A model generated the notes under the pieces. That model did no database searches, was not told where the DNA came from, and saw only the letters and a program-made list of their open reading frames with translations. DNA of 64,000 nt, taken from Leucobacter sp042726155 (lineage in GTDB: Bacteria; Actinomycetota; Actinomycetes; Actinomycetales; Microbacteriaceae). This document shows, piece by piece, positions 8,085-16,135 of this stretch (the first letter of the stretch is position 1; each line of letters opens with the position of its first letter). A program made the position numbers and the translations under genes. The stretch lies in NCBI RefSeq assembly GCF_042726155.1, contig NZ_JBHXHV010000004.1:434001-498000 (forward strand), given 5' to 3'.

Positions 8085-8929
8085 CGCGGGTACTCACTCG
8101 AGTGGTCGCAGTCAATCTCAGCGCGCAAACGCAACAGCGTGTGGGGGAAAGAGTTCGCCCGACCGCCTTAACGGCTACCAGAATGCTCGCTGTGGGTGGC
8201 GGGGTTTTTGGGTTTATGCTGCTTGCGATCACAGGGATGGTCATTCTCCCTCTTCCGTCTTACATTTTCGGTTTTCTGAGTTCCACTGTCATTTTTTGCT
8301 TGTGGGGACTGGCTACCTTGGCATGCGGCACTGCATTAGGGGCCAAGGGACATGAAGTCAGGTATCGATTGGATCCTGGCGTCACGTGGATATCCCAGAA
8401 CCCATTGTTGAGCGTGTCGGCAACAATGGGTCTTGCGCTTATCGTTACGTCGATTGGGGCATACAGCCTGTGCATCGCGATTGCTGGCGTCCTCGAGAAC
8501 GACGGCAATGTCTGGGGCGCGGCGCCCCGCTCGGCATGGATACTCGGAGCGGCTTTTGGCGGCATGAGTTTCTATGCCTGGCGAGTACTGTACCGAACGA
8601 CCAGGGCGAATTTCGGCCTTCGGCTCACTCCGGATCGCGTAGGGGTTTGCCGCATATACACCGATGAATTTGTGTACTGGGAGCAGCTTAAACGCGTAGC
8701 GGTGGAGGTCGTGAATACGGGCACGGAGCGTTCGAAGCGCGTCGTACCGTGCGTGCGCATCGAGACACGCAATGGCCAAGTCATACACGTCGAGGCAGCT
8801 GAACTTGGCTCTGACCCCAACGTCGTAGCCGCACTCATGCAGTTCTACCTCGAGCGACCCCAAGATCGTGAGCTGCTCGCTGACCCCGAGAAAGCGATTC
8901 GTCGCTTTAGTGACGCGCAGAGTCAATGA
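8081..8929 (+). CDS. Tandem membrane protein 1, candidate toxin immunity protein (type A)
   Basis: A 282-residue protein of unknown family. Four hydrophobic segments are visible at about residues 38-58, 63-87, 113-137 and 150-168, followed by a soluble C-terminal domain of about 110 residues ending in ELGSDPNVVAALMQFYLERP. The ATG overlaps the toxin stop (ATGA), so it is translated directly after the toxin, as expected for immunity. It is most like the third copy at its N-terminus, and its last 41 residues match that copy exactly. Base composition is visibly poorer in GC than in neighbouring housekeeping genes, suggesting acquisition by transfer. Confidence 0.75.
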   Translation: MTRVLTRVVAVNLSAQTQQRVGERVRPTALTATRMLAVGGGVFGFMLLAITGMVILPLPSYIFGFLSSTVIFCLWGLATLACGTALGAKGHEVRYRLDPGVTWISQNPLLSVSATMGLALIVTSIGAYSLCIAIAGVLENDGNVWGAAPRSAWILGAAFGGMSFYAWRVLYRTTRANFGLRLTPDRVGVCRIYTDEFVYWEQLKRVAVEVVNTGTERSKRVVPCVRIETRNGQVIHVEAAELGSDPNVVAALMQFYLERPQDRELLADPEKAIRRFSDAQSQ

Positions 8930-9774
8930 GCACTCCAACTCGCATTTTTCGCGTACTTCCCAGCCCGCAACAGAACAGTCCGGGCGGCGACCGAATTGCA
9001 GCCACGTCTTTTTCGACGAGACGTCGTCTCATCGGGGGAGGCGGATCAGCGCTCCTCATCCTTGCCATGGCCGCTGCACTCACATTCGACTCGCTGCCCC
9101 CGTATATGACCGGGTACATGTGGTTTGGTTTTTTTCTGTCGCTGTGGGTGATGACCGCCTTCTGCGTCAGCCTCTCGTTCGACACTAAAGAGGACCAGAT
9201 CAGAGTCCGCACGAAATCTGCGTGTACTTGGGTTTCGCAAGAACCGCTTGTTCACCCACTCATCTTGATTGGGTTCTCGCTCATATTCACTTCGTTCGGC
9301 GCCTACAGCGCGTGGTTTGTGACTACCGGTCTAGTTCAAAACGATGGAAATCCGTGGGGATCAGCTCCACGATTGGCATGGCTGATGAGCCTGTTCTTTC
9401 TAGGGTCGAGCGTGTACGCATGGCGCCAAGTAGCCCGCTATGTCCGAGCCAATCCCGGGATCCGACTCGCCCCCGAGCGAATCGGAATAATGCACAAGCA
9501 CGAAGACGTTTATCTGCCATGGTCTGAGGTCGTCCGCGTGACAGCTGAAGCGGTGGCCAAACCCGCAGGACGAAAGAAAACCGAGCTAGTACCCTCCGTG
9601 CGGATCGAAACCGACCAAGGTCGCGTCTACTACGTCGAGGCATTTGAGCTCGGCTCTGACCCAAACGCCGTGGCCGCGCTCGTGCGGTTTTATCTCGGGC
9701 GACCCCAAGATCGTGAACTGCTCACGAACCTGGAAGAGGCGATCCGCCATTTCAGCGACGCGCAGATCTCATAG
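8926..9774 (+). CDS. Tandem membrane protein 2, candidate toxin immunity protein (type B)
   Basis: A 282-residue paralogue of the preceding gene with the same layout of four membrane segments and a soluble C-terminal domain. The start ATG overlaps the previous stop. Its N-terminal half (STPTRIFRVLPSPQQ) groups with copy 4 rather than copies 1 and 3. A block of 229 bases (9414-9642) is almost identical to 11174-11402 in copy 4. It closes the first of two A-B gene pairs; 66 bases without a gene follow before copy 3. Function is unknown; membrane immunity is inferred from position and multiplicity. Confidence 0.75.
   Translation: MSTPTRIFRVLPSPQQNSPGGDRIAATSFSTRRRLIGGGGSALLILAMAAALTFDSLPPYMTGYMWFGFFLSLWVMTAFCVSLSFDTKEDQIRVRTKSACTWVSQEPLVHPLILIGFSLIFTSFGAYSAWFVTTGLVQNDGNPWGSAPRLAWLMSLFFLGSSVYAWRQVARYVRANPGIRLAPERIGIMHKHEDVYLPWSEVVRVTAEAVAKPAGRKKTELVPSVRIETDQGRVYYVEAFELGSDPNAVAALVRFYLGRPQDRELLTNLEEAIRHFSDAQIS
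9414..9642 (+). repeat. Near-identical 229-bp block shared by copies 2 and 4 of the tandem membrane genes (first copy)
   Basis: Aligned by eye with 11174-11402 there are about eight differences in 229 bases and no gaps, far less divergence than in the flanking parts of the same two genes. This suggests recent gene conversion or strong constraint on the cytoplasmic domain. Confidence 0.85.
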
Positions 9775-9840
9775 TCAAGAGTGTCCTAGATGGACCATTC
9801 CGCACATAGGCGTTTGCTCGCAGGCTGAAAAGCCGCGTCA

Positions 9841-10689
9841 ATGAGTGCACCGCTCACTCGAGTAGCCAATGTGGATTTGAGTCAGCAAACCTTGGCTCGC
9901 ATGGGAGAAGAGGTCCAACCCTCTGTATTCACCTTCTCCCGTCGACTCCTCGGGGGCGGAGGAGCGATCGCATTGATTTTCCTCACTTGCATGGCGCTCG
10001 CTCATTTGTCGCCTTCGCCGTACCTCTTTGGGTTCTTCTGCATAAGCATTACGTTCTGGGTGCTGGGGCTTGTCTCACTGGGATTTGGAGTATTTTTTGA
10101 TTCGACGAGTGGCACCGTGCGGTATCGCGCGTCGTCGGTGGTCACCTGGATCTCTCAAACGCCGTATCTCAACCCACTAATGACACTGGGGATCGCCATA
10201 ATCTCCACGTTGATCGGGGCCTACAGTGTGGGTTTCGTGAGCGTAGCCACATTAAAGAATGGAGGCGTCATTTGGGGCGCCGCTCCCTGGTCAAGCTGGT
10301 TGCTCGGTTCCGTTTTCTTCGGAGCTAGCTTCTTCATCTGGCGAGACGCGCTTCGCGCATGCCGCTCGAATGCTGGAGTTCAGCTAGCACCTGACCGGGT
10401 GGGACTGAACTTGGAGCACAGAGATCTGTTCTTGGAGTGGAATCGCATTACGAAGGTCACTACTCAGACCGTCAACAGAGGCACCGAAAACAGGAGGCGA
10501 CTGGTGTCCTGTGTGCAAATAGACGCAGACGATGGCCGCGTCTTCTACGTCGATATTGTTCAACTTGGCTCTGATCCGAACGTAGTGGCGGCACTCATGC
10601 AGTTTTATCTCGAACGGCCGCAGGATCGCGAGCTGCTCGCTGACCCCGAGAAAGCGATTCGTCGCTTTAGTGATGCTCAGAGTCAATGA
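9841..10689 (+). CDS. Tandem membrane protein 3, candidate toxin immunity protein (type A)
   Basis: A 282-residue paralogue resembling copy 1 throughout (LTRVANVDLSQQTLARMGEE compared with LTRVVAVNLSAQTQQRVGER). It has four hydrophobic segments and the C-terminal tail ending RRFSDAQSQ, identical to copy 1. A 44-base stretch (10630-10673) is identical to 8870-8913 of copy 1. No clear Shine-Dalgarno sequence precedes the ATG; translation may depend on the upstream genes or on a weak site. It begins the second A-B pair, indicating duplication of a two-gene unit. Confidence 0.73.
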   Translation: MSAPLTRVANVDLSQQTLARMGEEVQPSVFTFSRRLLGGGGAIALIFLTCMALAHLSPSPYLFGFFCISITFWVLGLVSLGFGVFFDSTSGTVRYRASSVVTWISQTPYLNPLMTLGIAIISTLIGAYSVGFVSVATLKNGGVIWGAAPWSSWLLGSVFFGASFFIWRDALRACRSNAGVQLAPDRVGLNLEHRDLFLEWNRITKVTTQTVNRGTENRRRLVSCVQIDADDGRVFYVDIVQLGSDPNVVAALMQFYLERPQDRELLADPEKAIRRFSDAQSQ

Positions 10690-11531
10690 GCGCTTCAACT
10701 CGCGTTTTTCGGGTTCGTCTGACTCCTCAATCGCGAGGACTAGTTGAAAACCAGGTTGCCGCGTCAGCTTTCCCGCTGAGAAGCCGCGTGATCGGAATCG
10801 GTGGTTCTGTCGTCATCCTCATGGCGACGGCGCTTGGGTTGATTCTCGACTCAACACCGCCATACATGACTGGAATCTTGAGTATCAATTTGCTCTTTTG
10901 GTTCTGGGGTCTGGTCGGCTACTGCGTCAGCCTCGCCTTCGATCCGAAGGAAAAACTGATCAGATATCGAGTGGATCGAGGTGTCACTTGGGTATCGCAT
11001 CCACCATTTCTCCGTCCGTTCAATTCAATCGGGATGACTTTGGTTACTACCGCGTTCGGTGTCTACAGCGCTTGGATTGTAATTGAGGGTCTCCTGCAAA
11101 ACGGCGGAGGCCCTTTGGGTGCAGCTCCACGCCTCGCTTGGATGATGGGCGCCTTCTTTCTCGCCTTCAGCGCGTACGCATGGCGCCAGGTAGCCCGCTA
11201 CCTACGAGCCAATCCCGGGATCCGACTCGCCCCCGAGCGAATCGGAATAATGCACAAGCACGAAGACGTTTATCTGCCGTGGTCTGAGGTCGTCCGCGTG
11301 ACAGCTGAAGCGGTGGCCAAACCCGCAGGACGGAAGAAAACCGAGCTAGTGCCCTCCGTGCGGATCGAAACCGACCACGGTCGCGTCTACTACGTCGAGG
11401 CAGCTGAACTTGGCTCTGACCCCAACGTCGTAGCCGCTCTCATGCAGTTCTATCTCGAGCGGCCGCAAGATCGTGAACTGCTCACGAACCCGGAAGATGC
11501 AATCCGACGGTTCGAGGACGCGCAGCAGTAG
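10686..11531 (+). CDS. Tandem membrane protein 4, candidate toxin immunity protein (type B, mosaic)
   Basis: A 281-residue paralogue, last gene of the operon, starting with ATG over the stop of copy 3. The N-terminal and middle parts follow copy 2, but from about base 11395 the sequence switches to the copy 1 version (identical over about 44 bases), then returns to copy 2-like codons at ELLTNPE. This is a mosaic produced by recombination between paralogues. Membrane topology matches the other three. A 12-base gap separates it from the convergent GntR gene. Confidence 0.74.
   Translation: MSASTRVFRVRLTPQSRGLVENQVAASAFPLRSRVIGIGGSVVILMATALGLILDSTPPYMTGILSINLLFWFWGLVGYCVSLAFDPKEKLIRYRVDRGVTWVSHPPFLRPFNSIGMTLVTTAFGVYSAWIVIEGLLQNGGGPLGAAPRLAWMMGAFFLAFSAYAWRQVARYLRANPGIRLAPERIGIMHKHEDVYLPWSEVVRVTAEAVAKPAGRKKTELVPSVRIETDHGRVYYVEAAELGSDPNVVAALMQFYLERPQDRELLTNPEDAIRRFEDAQQ
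11174..11402 (+). repeat. Near-identical 229-bp block shared by copies 2 and 4 of the tandem membrane genes (second copy)
   Basis: Second copy of the block at 9414-9642. At its 3' end the sequence changes from copy 2-like to copy 1-like (8791 onward), marking a recombination junction inside the gene. Confidence 0.85.
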
Positions 11532-11543
11532 CGAGCTCGCTCC

Positions 11544-12215
11544 CTAACTCTCCACGATCGCGAAACCGCGGCCGCGCAGCCTCGCTCGCTCCTCAACCAG
11601 GAAGCCCACGAGTTGCTCCCGCGTCGCCCGCGTATGCGCTGCGACGAGTGCGCTCGCCCGGTCTGCGTCGCGCACGAGCAGCGCGGCGATCAGTTCCCGA
11701 TGGTCGTCGCGCACCCGAGCGCGCGATTCAGCAGTGCGCACCACCAGCCAGCGAGGTCGAGCCAGCCGAGTAAGCGTATCAGCGACGGCGTCGCGCAGAA
11801 ACGAGTTGCCGCTGAGCGCCGCGAGCGACAGGTGAAAGTCGCTGCCCTGGCGGAGGCCCGTCGGCTGATCATCGTGCTCGGACCGCGCCTCGACGGCGGC
11901 CGCGAGTGCGCGGATGTCAGCTTCTGCCGCGCGCTCGACCACGCGCTGCACCACCCCGATCTCAACGATCTCGCGATACTCCATGACGGCTCGCACCTCG
12001 GTCAGGTCGATCGGCGCCACGCGCCATCCACGCCCCTCGCGCCCGGTGAGCCCCTCGGTTTCGAGCCGCATGAGTGCCGCCCGAATCGGAGTGCGCGAGG
12101 CACCGAGTGCCTCTTCAAGCCCGCGCTCAGACAGCCGCTCCCCCGGCATCACATCAAACTCAAGGATTGACCGACGCAGCGTGCCGTACGCCCCACCCTC
12201 GGTCGAACCTTCCAT
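11544..12215 (-). CDS. GntR-family transcriptional regulator, FCD (FadR-type) subfamily
   Basis: A 223-residue regulator. The N-terminal winged helix reads LRRSILEFDVMPGERLSERGLEEALGASRTPIRAAL in two overlapping pieces around residues 14-49, typical of GntR proteins; the C-terminal all-helical FCD domain (DFHLSLAALSGN and the REQLV region) binds a metal and a carboxylic acid ligand. I use the ATG at 12215; upstream in-frame starts run through the operator and into the divergent MFS gene. It faces that transporter across 60 bases holding a clear palindrome, so it most likely controls the transporter and itself in response to the transported acid. Confidence 0.88.
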   Translation of the reverse strand: MEGSTEGGAYGTLRRSILEFDVMPGERLSERGLEEALGASRTPIRAALMRLETEGLTGREGRGWRVAPIDLTEVRAVMEYREIVEIGVVQRVVERAAEADIRALAAAVEARSEHDDQPTGLRQGSDFHLSLAALSGNSFLRDAVADTLTRLARPRWLVVRTAESRARVRDDHRELIAALLVRDADRASALVAAHTRATREQLVGFLVEERARLRGRGFAIVES

Positions 12216-12239
12216 CCGGAAAGTATGACATGCCGCCGT

Positions 12240-12260
12240 GGTATACCATTTTGGTGTACC
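12240..12260. promoter_or_regulatory. Operator between gntR and the MFS gene
   Basis: GGTATACCA and TGGTGTACC form nine-base arms with one mismatch around a three-base spacer (TTT). The core TGGTATACCA matches the style of sites bound by FCD-type GntR regulators, which recognise TNGTATACNA-like palindromes. It lies 25 bases from the gntR start and 15 bases from the MFS start, where it could block both promoters. Confidence 0.75.
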
Positions 12261-12275
12261 GAAGATAGGAGCCCC

Positions 12276-13529
12276 ATGACGCAATCGCCGCATCGCGAAC
12301 CCGTGCCGTCGCGCGCTTGGGTGGTGCTCACGCTCGGGCTCCTCGCCCAGGCCGCTGGCACGATGCTCGTCAGCGCGCCGATCTATCTGATTCCGATGCT
12401 GCATCTCGACCGGGGAGTACCGCTCGCCGCCGCTGGCACGCTCGCGTCAGCCCCCACCCTCGGCATGGTGCTGACGCTCGTGCTGTGGGGTGCGGCGGCC
12501 GACCGCTTCGGCGAACGCTGGGTGATTGCGGGCGGGCTCGCGCTCACCGCTGTCGCCGCGGCCGGAGCTGCGTGGGCCGCCGCCGCGACCGCGGATCTCG
12601 TACCTCTCGGCATCGCGCTGTTCTTCGGCGGCGCCGCGGCTGCCAGCACCAACGCTGCGAGTGGGCGGGTCGTCGTCGGCTGGTTCCCGCGGCATCGCCG
12701 CGGACTCGCCATGGGCGTGCGCCAAATGTCGCAACCGCTCGGCGTCGCAGCGGCCGCCGTGGCGGTACCACCCCTCGCGGCTGAGATCCACACGGACGGA
12801 GTATTCGTGGTGATTGGCGCCATCCTCGCCGCAATCACCCTCGCGTGCGCCTTCGGGATCCGCAACCCTCCGCGCCCGGTCGCGCCGCCCGCGGTGCTCG
12901 CGCCCACGAGCACAACCAAGACCACAGCCAGGACGACAACCAACCCCTATCGCGCGGACAGCTTCCTCGCCCGCATCCACGCTGTTTCGATCCTGCTCGT
13001 CCTCCCTCAGTTCGCGCTCGCCACCTTTGGCATGCTCTGGCTCATCACGGGACTCGGCTGGAACGCGACGGCGGCCGGCCTACTGATGGGCATCGCGCAG
13101 TTCGTCGGCGCCCTCGGGCGCATCGTGATCGGCGGCGTGAGCGACCGCGTCGGAGAGCGGGTGCGGGTGCTGCGCTGGGTGGCGATCGCCGGCGTCGCGG
13201 TCATGCTGCTGCTCGCGCTCGTCGGGGCGGCGCACGAGATCATTCCCGCTGGCCTCGTCGTCGGCGGCATCGTGCTCGTCATTGCGACGGTGGTGAGTGT
13301 CGCTGACAACGGCCTCGCTTACACCTCCGTCGCGGAGGCCGCGGGCAGTGCCTGGGCCGGGCGTGCGCTCGGCGTGCAGAACACCGGCCAGTTCATTGCC
13401 GCCTCCGCGGTCGGGCCGGGACTCGGCGCTGCGATCTCGCTGCTCGGCTATCCTCTCGTCTTCGGGCTCGTGGCGCTCGCGCCGCTGATCGCGCTCCCAT
13501 TGATCCCGAAGCGAGATCAGCACGGGTGA
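12276..13529 (+). CDS. MFS transporter, oxalate/formate- or monocarboxylate-like
   Basis: A 417-residue major facilitator with about 12 hydrophobic segments. The loop 2-3 signature appears as WGAAADRFGERW at about residues 68-79, and a matching loop GGVSDRVGERVRV lies in the second half. A hydrophilic Thr/Lys-rich loop around residue 210 separates the two halves. The ATG at 12276 has AGGAG five bases upstream. Divergence from an FCD regulator suggests a carboxylic-acid substrate; the exact substrate is unknown. Confidence 0.85.
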   Translation: MTQSPHREPVPSRAWVVLTLGLLAQAAGTMLVSAPIYLIPMLHLDRGVPLAAAGTLASAPTLGMVLTLVLWGAAADRFGERWVIAGGLALTAVAAAGAAWAAAATADLVPLGIALFFGGAAAASTNAASGRVVVGWFPRHRRGLAMGVRQMSQPLGVAAAAVAVPPLAAEIHTDGVFVVIGAILAAITLACAFGIRNPPRPVAPPAVLAPTSTTKTTARTTTNPYRADSFLARIHAVSILLVLPQFALATFGMLWLITGLGWNATAAGLLMGIAQFVGALGRIVIGGVSDRVGERVRVLRWVAIAGVAVMLLLALVGAAHEIIPAGLVVGGIVLVIATVVSVADNGLAYTSVAEAAGSAWAGRALGVQNTGQFIAASAVGPGLGAAISLLGYPLVFGLVALAPLIALPLIPKRDQHG

Positions 13530-13631
13530 CCGGATCGCGGTCTCGACCGCTACCAGCCGAGATCATCCCCGACAACCCCGCTGCGTTCACCCTGCACCCC
13601 GCGTAGCGTCGCTCGCAGGAGGTCACACATC

Positions 13632-13847
13632 ATGACAACAGAGCACGAAGACGCCCCCGGCGCCGTGGAAGACGCGGGATCGGGATCCGGATCGCAGCCC
13701 GAATCCGAGTTCGACGGCGACGCTGAACTCGACACCGACGAGGGTGCCGACGCCTTCGAAACCACGCAGGAGGCCGAGGGCAACGCCCGCGACGAGGGCG
13801 GCGAGCGCGACGACCTCGACCACATCACGGTCGACACTCCCGATTAA
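13632..13847 (+). CDS. Small acidic hypothetical protein
   Basis: A 71-residue, very acidic and probably disordered protein (rich in Glu, Asp, Gly, Ser) with no recognisable motif. A strong Shine-Dalgarno sequence AGGAGG sits nine bases before the ATG, which supports real translation. Its stop overlaps the stop of the convergent DUF6328 gene. Short acidic proteins of this kind are common in Microbacteriaceae but have no assigned role. Confidence 0.6.
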   Translation: MTTEHEDAPGAVEDAGSGSGSQPESEFDGDAELDTDEGADAFETTQEAEGNARDEGGERDDLDHITVDTPD

Positions 13848-14371
13848 GGGCTCACGACCCCGGCCGCGTCGTCGCCCGGGCCGCGCGGATCCGGCGTGCC
13901 GTCGCGGCGAAACACCAGTCGAGGCAACACGCTCCAGAGCCCAACGACGACCGCACCCCCGGCGACGAGCGCGATAACGCCCGCGGTACGTCCGATCGCG
14001 AAGTCGAAGACCAGCCCGGTCACGCCCGCCGCGAGCAGGGCAAGCACCACCAGATCGGCGGCGAGTAGGCGGCCGCCCAGCCTCACAATGTCGGGCTTGC
14101 GTCCCCGACCAAAGAAGGTGCGGTGCAGTGTGACCGGGGCGAGGCCAAGAACGGCAGCGATGCCCGCCAGCCCAACCAGCACGAGGTACAGCACGAGCTG
14201 AAACTCATCGAGCTCGCGAAACCGAGGTTGAAATGCAACCGCGAGCAAGAACCCGCCGAGGATCTGCGTACCGGTCTGCGCGACGCGCAGCTCTTGCAAG
14301 ATCTCGTTCCAGTTGCGATCCGCGCGCTCGTTCGTCGTCTCGGCACGGCCGTCGCCGTTCAGATCGGTCAT
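13844..14371 (-). CDS. DUF6328 family membrane protein
   Basis: A 175-residue protein with four predicted membrane helices. The family hallmark is visible near the N-terminus: RADRNWNEILQELRVAQTGTQ and then ILGGFLLAVAFQPRF. Function is not known. The start is the ATG at 14371, six bases after a TACAGT -10 box on the minus strand, consistent with a leaderless transcript. A longer frame upstream overlaps the divergent SRPBCC gene and is unlikely. Confidence 0.82.
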   Translation of the reverse strand: MTDLNGDGRAETTNERADRNWNEILQELRVAQTGTQILGGFLLAVAFQPRFRELDEFQLVLYLVLVGLAGIAAVLGLAPVTLHRTFFGRGRKPDIVRLGGRLLAADLVVLALLAAGVTGLVFDFAIGRTAGVIALVAGGAVVVGLWSVLPRLVFRRDGTPDPRGPGDDAAGVVSP

Positions 14372-14377
14372 ACGCCG

Positions 14378-14383
14378 ACTGTA
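14378..14383 (-). promoter_or_regulatory. -10 box TACAGT, leaderless promoter of the DUF6328 gene
   Basis: TACAGT on the minus strand ends six bases before the ATG at 14371, placing the expected transcription start at or next to the start codon. No -35 hexamer is evident. Confidence 0.45.
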
Positions 14384-14489
14384 CGGGTCATCACCACGGG
14401 GTCGCCAGACCTTGACCCGTTTCAGCGCACGGAACTCGCAAAGTAGCATGAGTTCCCTAGCTGTCCGATGACGTTGAGAAGAGACGCCT

Positions 14490-14963
14490 GTGCCGACGAT
14501 TGAAGCCCGTGCCACGGTCGACGTGGAGCCCGCGATCGCGTTTGCGATCTCGCAGACCCACGGCGAACTGCGGCTCCGCTGGGATCCGTTCATTCGGGCG
14601 GAGCGCCTCCTCGACGGGAAACTTGAGCAGGCCGCCGGGGTGCGCACCTGGACTCGACACCGCTGGGGCATCGCGATGACCAGTGAGTGCGTCTCGTTCA
14701 AGCGACCGTCGAACACGGGGATGCGTATGACGCGCGGGCCGTGGTTTCTCGAACGTTTCGCAGGCGGGTGGCAATTCAGGCCCGTCGAGGGTGGCGGCAC
14801 GCAGGTCATCTGGCGTTATAACTTCGCCTGCCGCCCGCACTGGCTCGCGCCGATCATGGAGCGGATCGGCACGATCGTGCTGCAGCGCGAGATCCGCGCT
14901 CGAGTGCGCGGATTTGCTGCCGGGTGCACCGATCCCGTGCTGATTGCCGCGGTGACTCGGTGA
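14490..14963 (+). CDS. SRPBCC-superfamily protein (polyketide cyclase/START-like)
   Basis: A 157-residue protein with the helix-grip layout: an N-terminal strand ARATVDVEPAIAFAISQ, central strands, TQVIWRYNFAC and a long C-terminal helix. Members bind hydrophobic ligands; no specific ligand can be named. It starts with GTG at 14490 and its stop overlaps the GTG of the LtrA-like gene (GTGA), so the two are probably co-translated. Confidence 0.7.
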   Translation: MPTIEARATVDVEPAIAFAISQTHGELRLRWDPFIRAERLLDGKLEQAAGVRTWTRHRWGIAMTSECVSFKRPSNTGMRMTRGPWFLERFAGGWQFRPVEGGGTQVIWRYNFACRPHWLAPIMERIGTIVLQREIRARVRGFAAGCTDPVLIAAVTR

Positions 14964-16135
14964 ACTGGAATCGCATCGGCCTGGTGCGGATGTCGGGGCG
15001 GGATCCGCAGGAGCGACACCGCGTCGCGAGCCCGCTCGAACTGTTCTTCGACCTTGTTTTCGTGATCGCCGTTTCGCAGGCATCACAGAGCCTGCACCAC
15101 GGCATCGTCGAGGGGCACGGTGCCGAATCCACACTCTCGTACGTCATGATCTTTTTCGCGATCTGGTGGGCGTGGATGAACTTCACCTGGTTCGCCTCGG
15201 CGTTCGACACCGACGACTGGCTCTACCGTGTCACCACCATCGTGCAAATGGGCGGCGTACTCGTGCTGGCCGCCGGCGTGCACGACGCGATGGTTGGTGG
15301 CGACTGGGCGACAATCACATGGGGTTACGTGATCATGCGCCTCGCGATGGTCGGCCAGTGGCTGCGGCTGGCGCTCTCCGACCCCGAACAGCGGGCGGTC
15401 GCCGTTCGCTACGCAATCGGGATCAGCGTGGTGCAAGCGATCTGGGTGGCGCGACTCGCGTTACCGCCGGAAGCGCAATTCTGGACATTCTGGCCGTCAA
15501 TGGTGCTCGAAGTGCTCGTGCCGGTATGGGCGGAGCGCGCGCGAAACACCCCCTGGCACCCCCACCACGTCGCCGAGCGCTACAGCCTGTTCGTGCTGAT
15601 CTTGCTCGGCGAAAGCCTGCTCGCGTCGGCAAACGCGATCATCGACGCGTTGAACTCGGGCACAGAAATTGATGGCATCGTCGGGCTCGCGGGCGCGGGC
15701 CTCGTGCTCGCCGCGGGAGTCTGGTGGCTGTACTTCTCGAACGAGTACGGCGATTCACTCACGAGCGCGCGCACCGGATTCGCCTTTGGGTATGCCCACT
15801 ACGCCCTGTTCGCGGCTGTCGGTGCAATCTCGGCGGGCATCGAGGTCGAGCTAGATCTACTGGCGAACACCGCCGAGCACCTCAATGCGTCGGTCGCGTC
15901 GCTGTCGCTCGGCGTGCCAGTGGCGCTGTTCATGATGGTCGTCTGGGCAATCCTGCTGCGCAGACACCTGAGTATCGGAGAGTCGGTGCTGTACCTGGCC
16001 ACCGCCGCGGGAGTGCTCATCTGCAGCACGCTGCCGGTCGCTACAGTGCCCGGTTCAGCGGTCTGCGTCGTGATCGCGGTGGTCGTCATCGAGCGGCAGC
16101 GGGCGCGGGAGCTGGTGGGGCGAGACGCTGCCTAG
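14960..16135 (+). CDS. Low temperature requirement protein A (LtrA) family membrane protein
   Basis: A 391-residue polytopic membrane protein. The LtrA signature ASPLELFFDLVFVIAVSQ occurs at about residues 23-40 and the second hallmark HVAERYSLFVLILLGESLL near residue 210. First linked to growth of Listeria at low temperature; biochemical role unknown. The GTG at 14960 overlaps the upstream stop; an ATG at 14990 is an alternative start. The last four bases overlap the convergent membrane-protein gene. Confidence 0.88.
   Translation: MNWNRIGLVRMSGRDPQERHRVASPLELFFDLVFVIAVSQASQSLHHGIVEGHGAESTLSYVMIFFAIWWAWMNFTWFASAFDTDDWLYRVTTIVQMGGVLVLAAGVHDAMVGGDWATITWGYVIMRLAMVGQWLRLALSDPEQRAVAVRYAIGISVVQAIWVARLALPPEAQFWTFWPSMVLEVLVPVWAERARNTPWHPHHVAERYSLFVLILLGESLLASANAIIDALNSGTEIDGIVGLAGAGLVLAAGVWWLYFSNEYGDSLTSARTGFAFGYAHYALFAAVGAISAGIEVELDLLANTAEHLNASVASLSLGVPVALFMMVVWAILLRRHLSIGESVLYLATAAGVLICSTLPVATVPGSAVCVVIAVVVIERQRARELVGRDAA

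Noticed and set aside
6177..11531. Island considered as a prophage lysis (holin) module because of several small membrane proteins
   Set aside because: No endolysin, tail or integrase genes; the membrane proteins are 282 residues with a large soluble domain, and a WXG protein precedes them.
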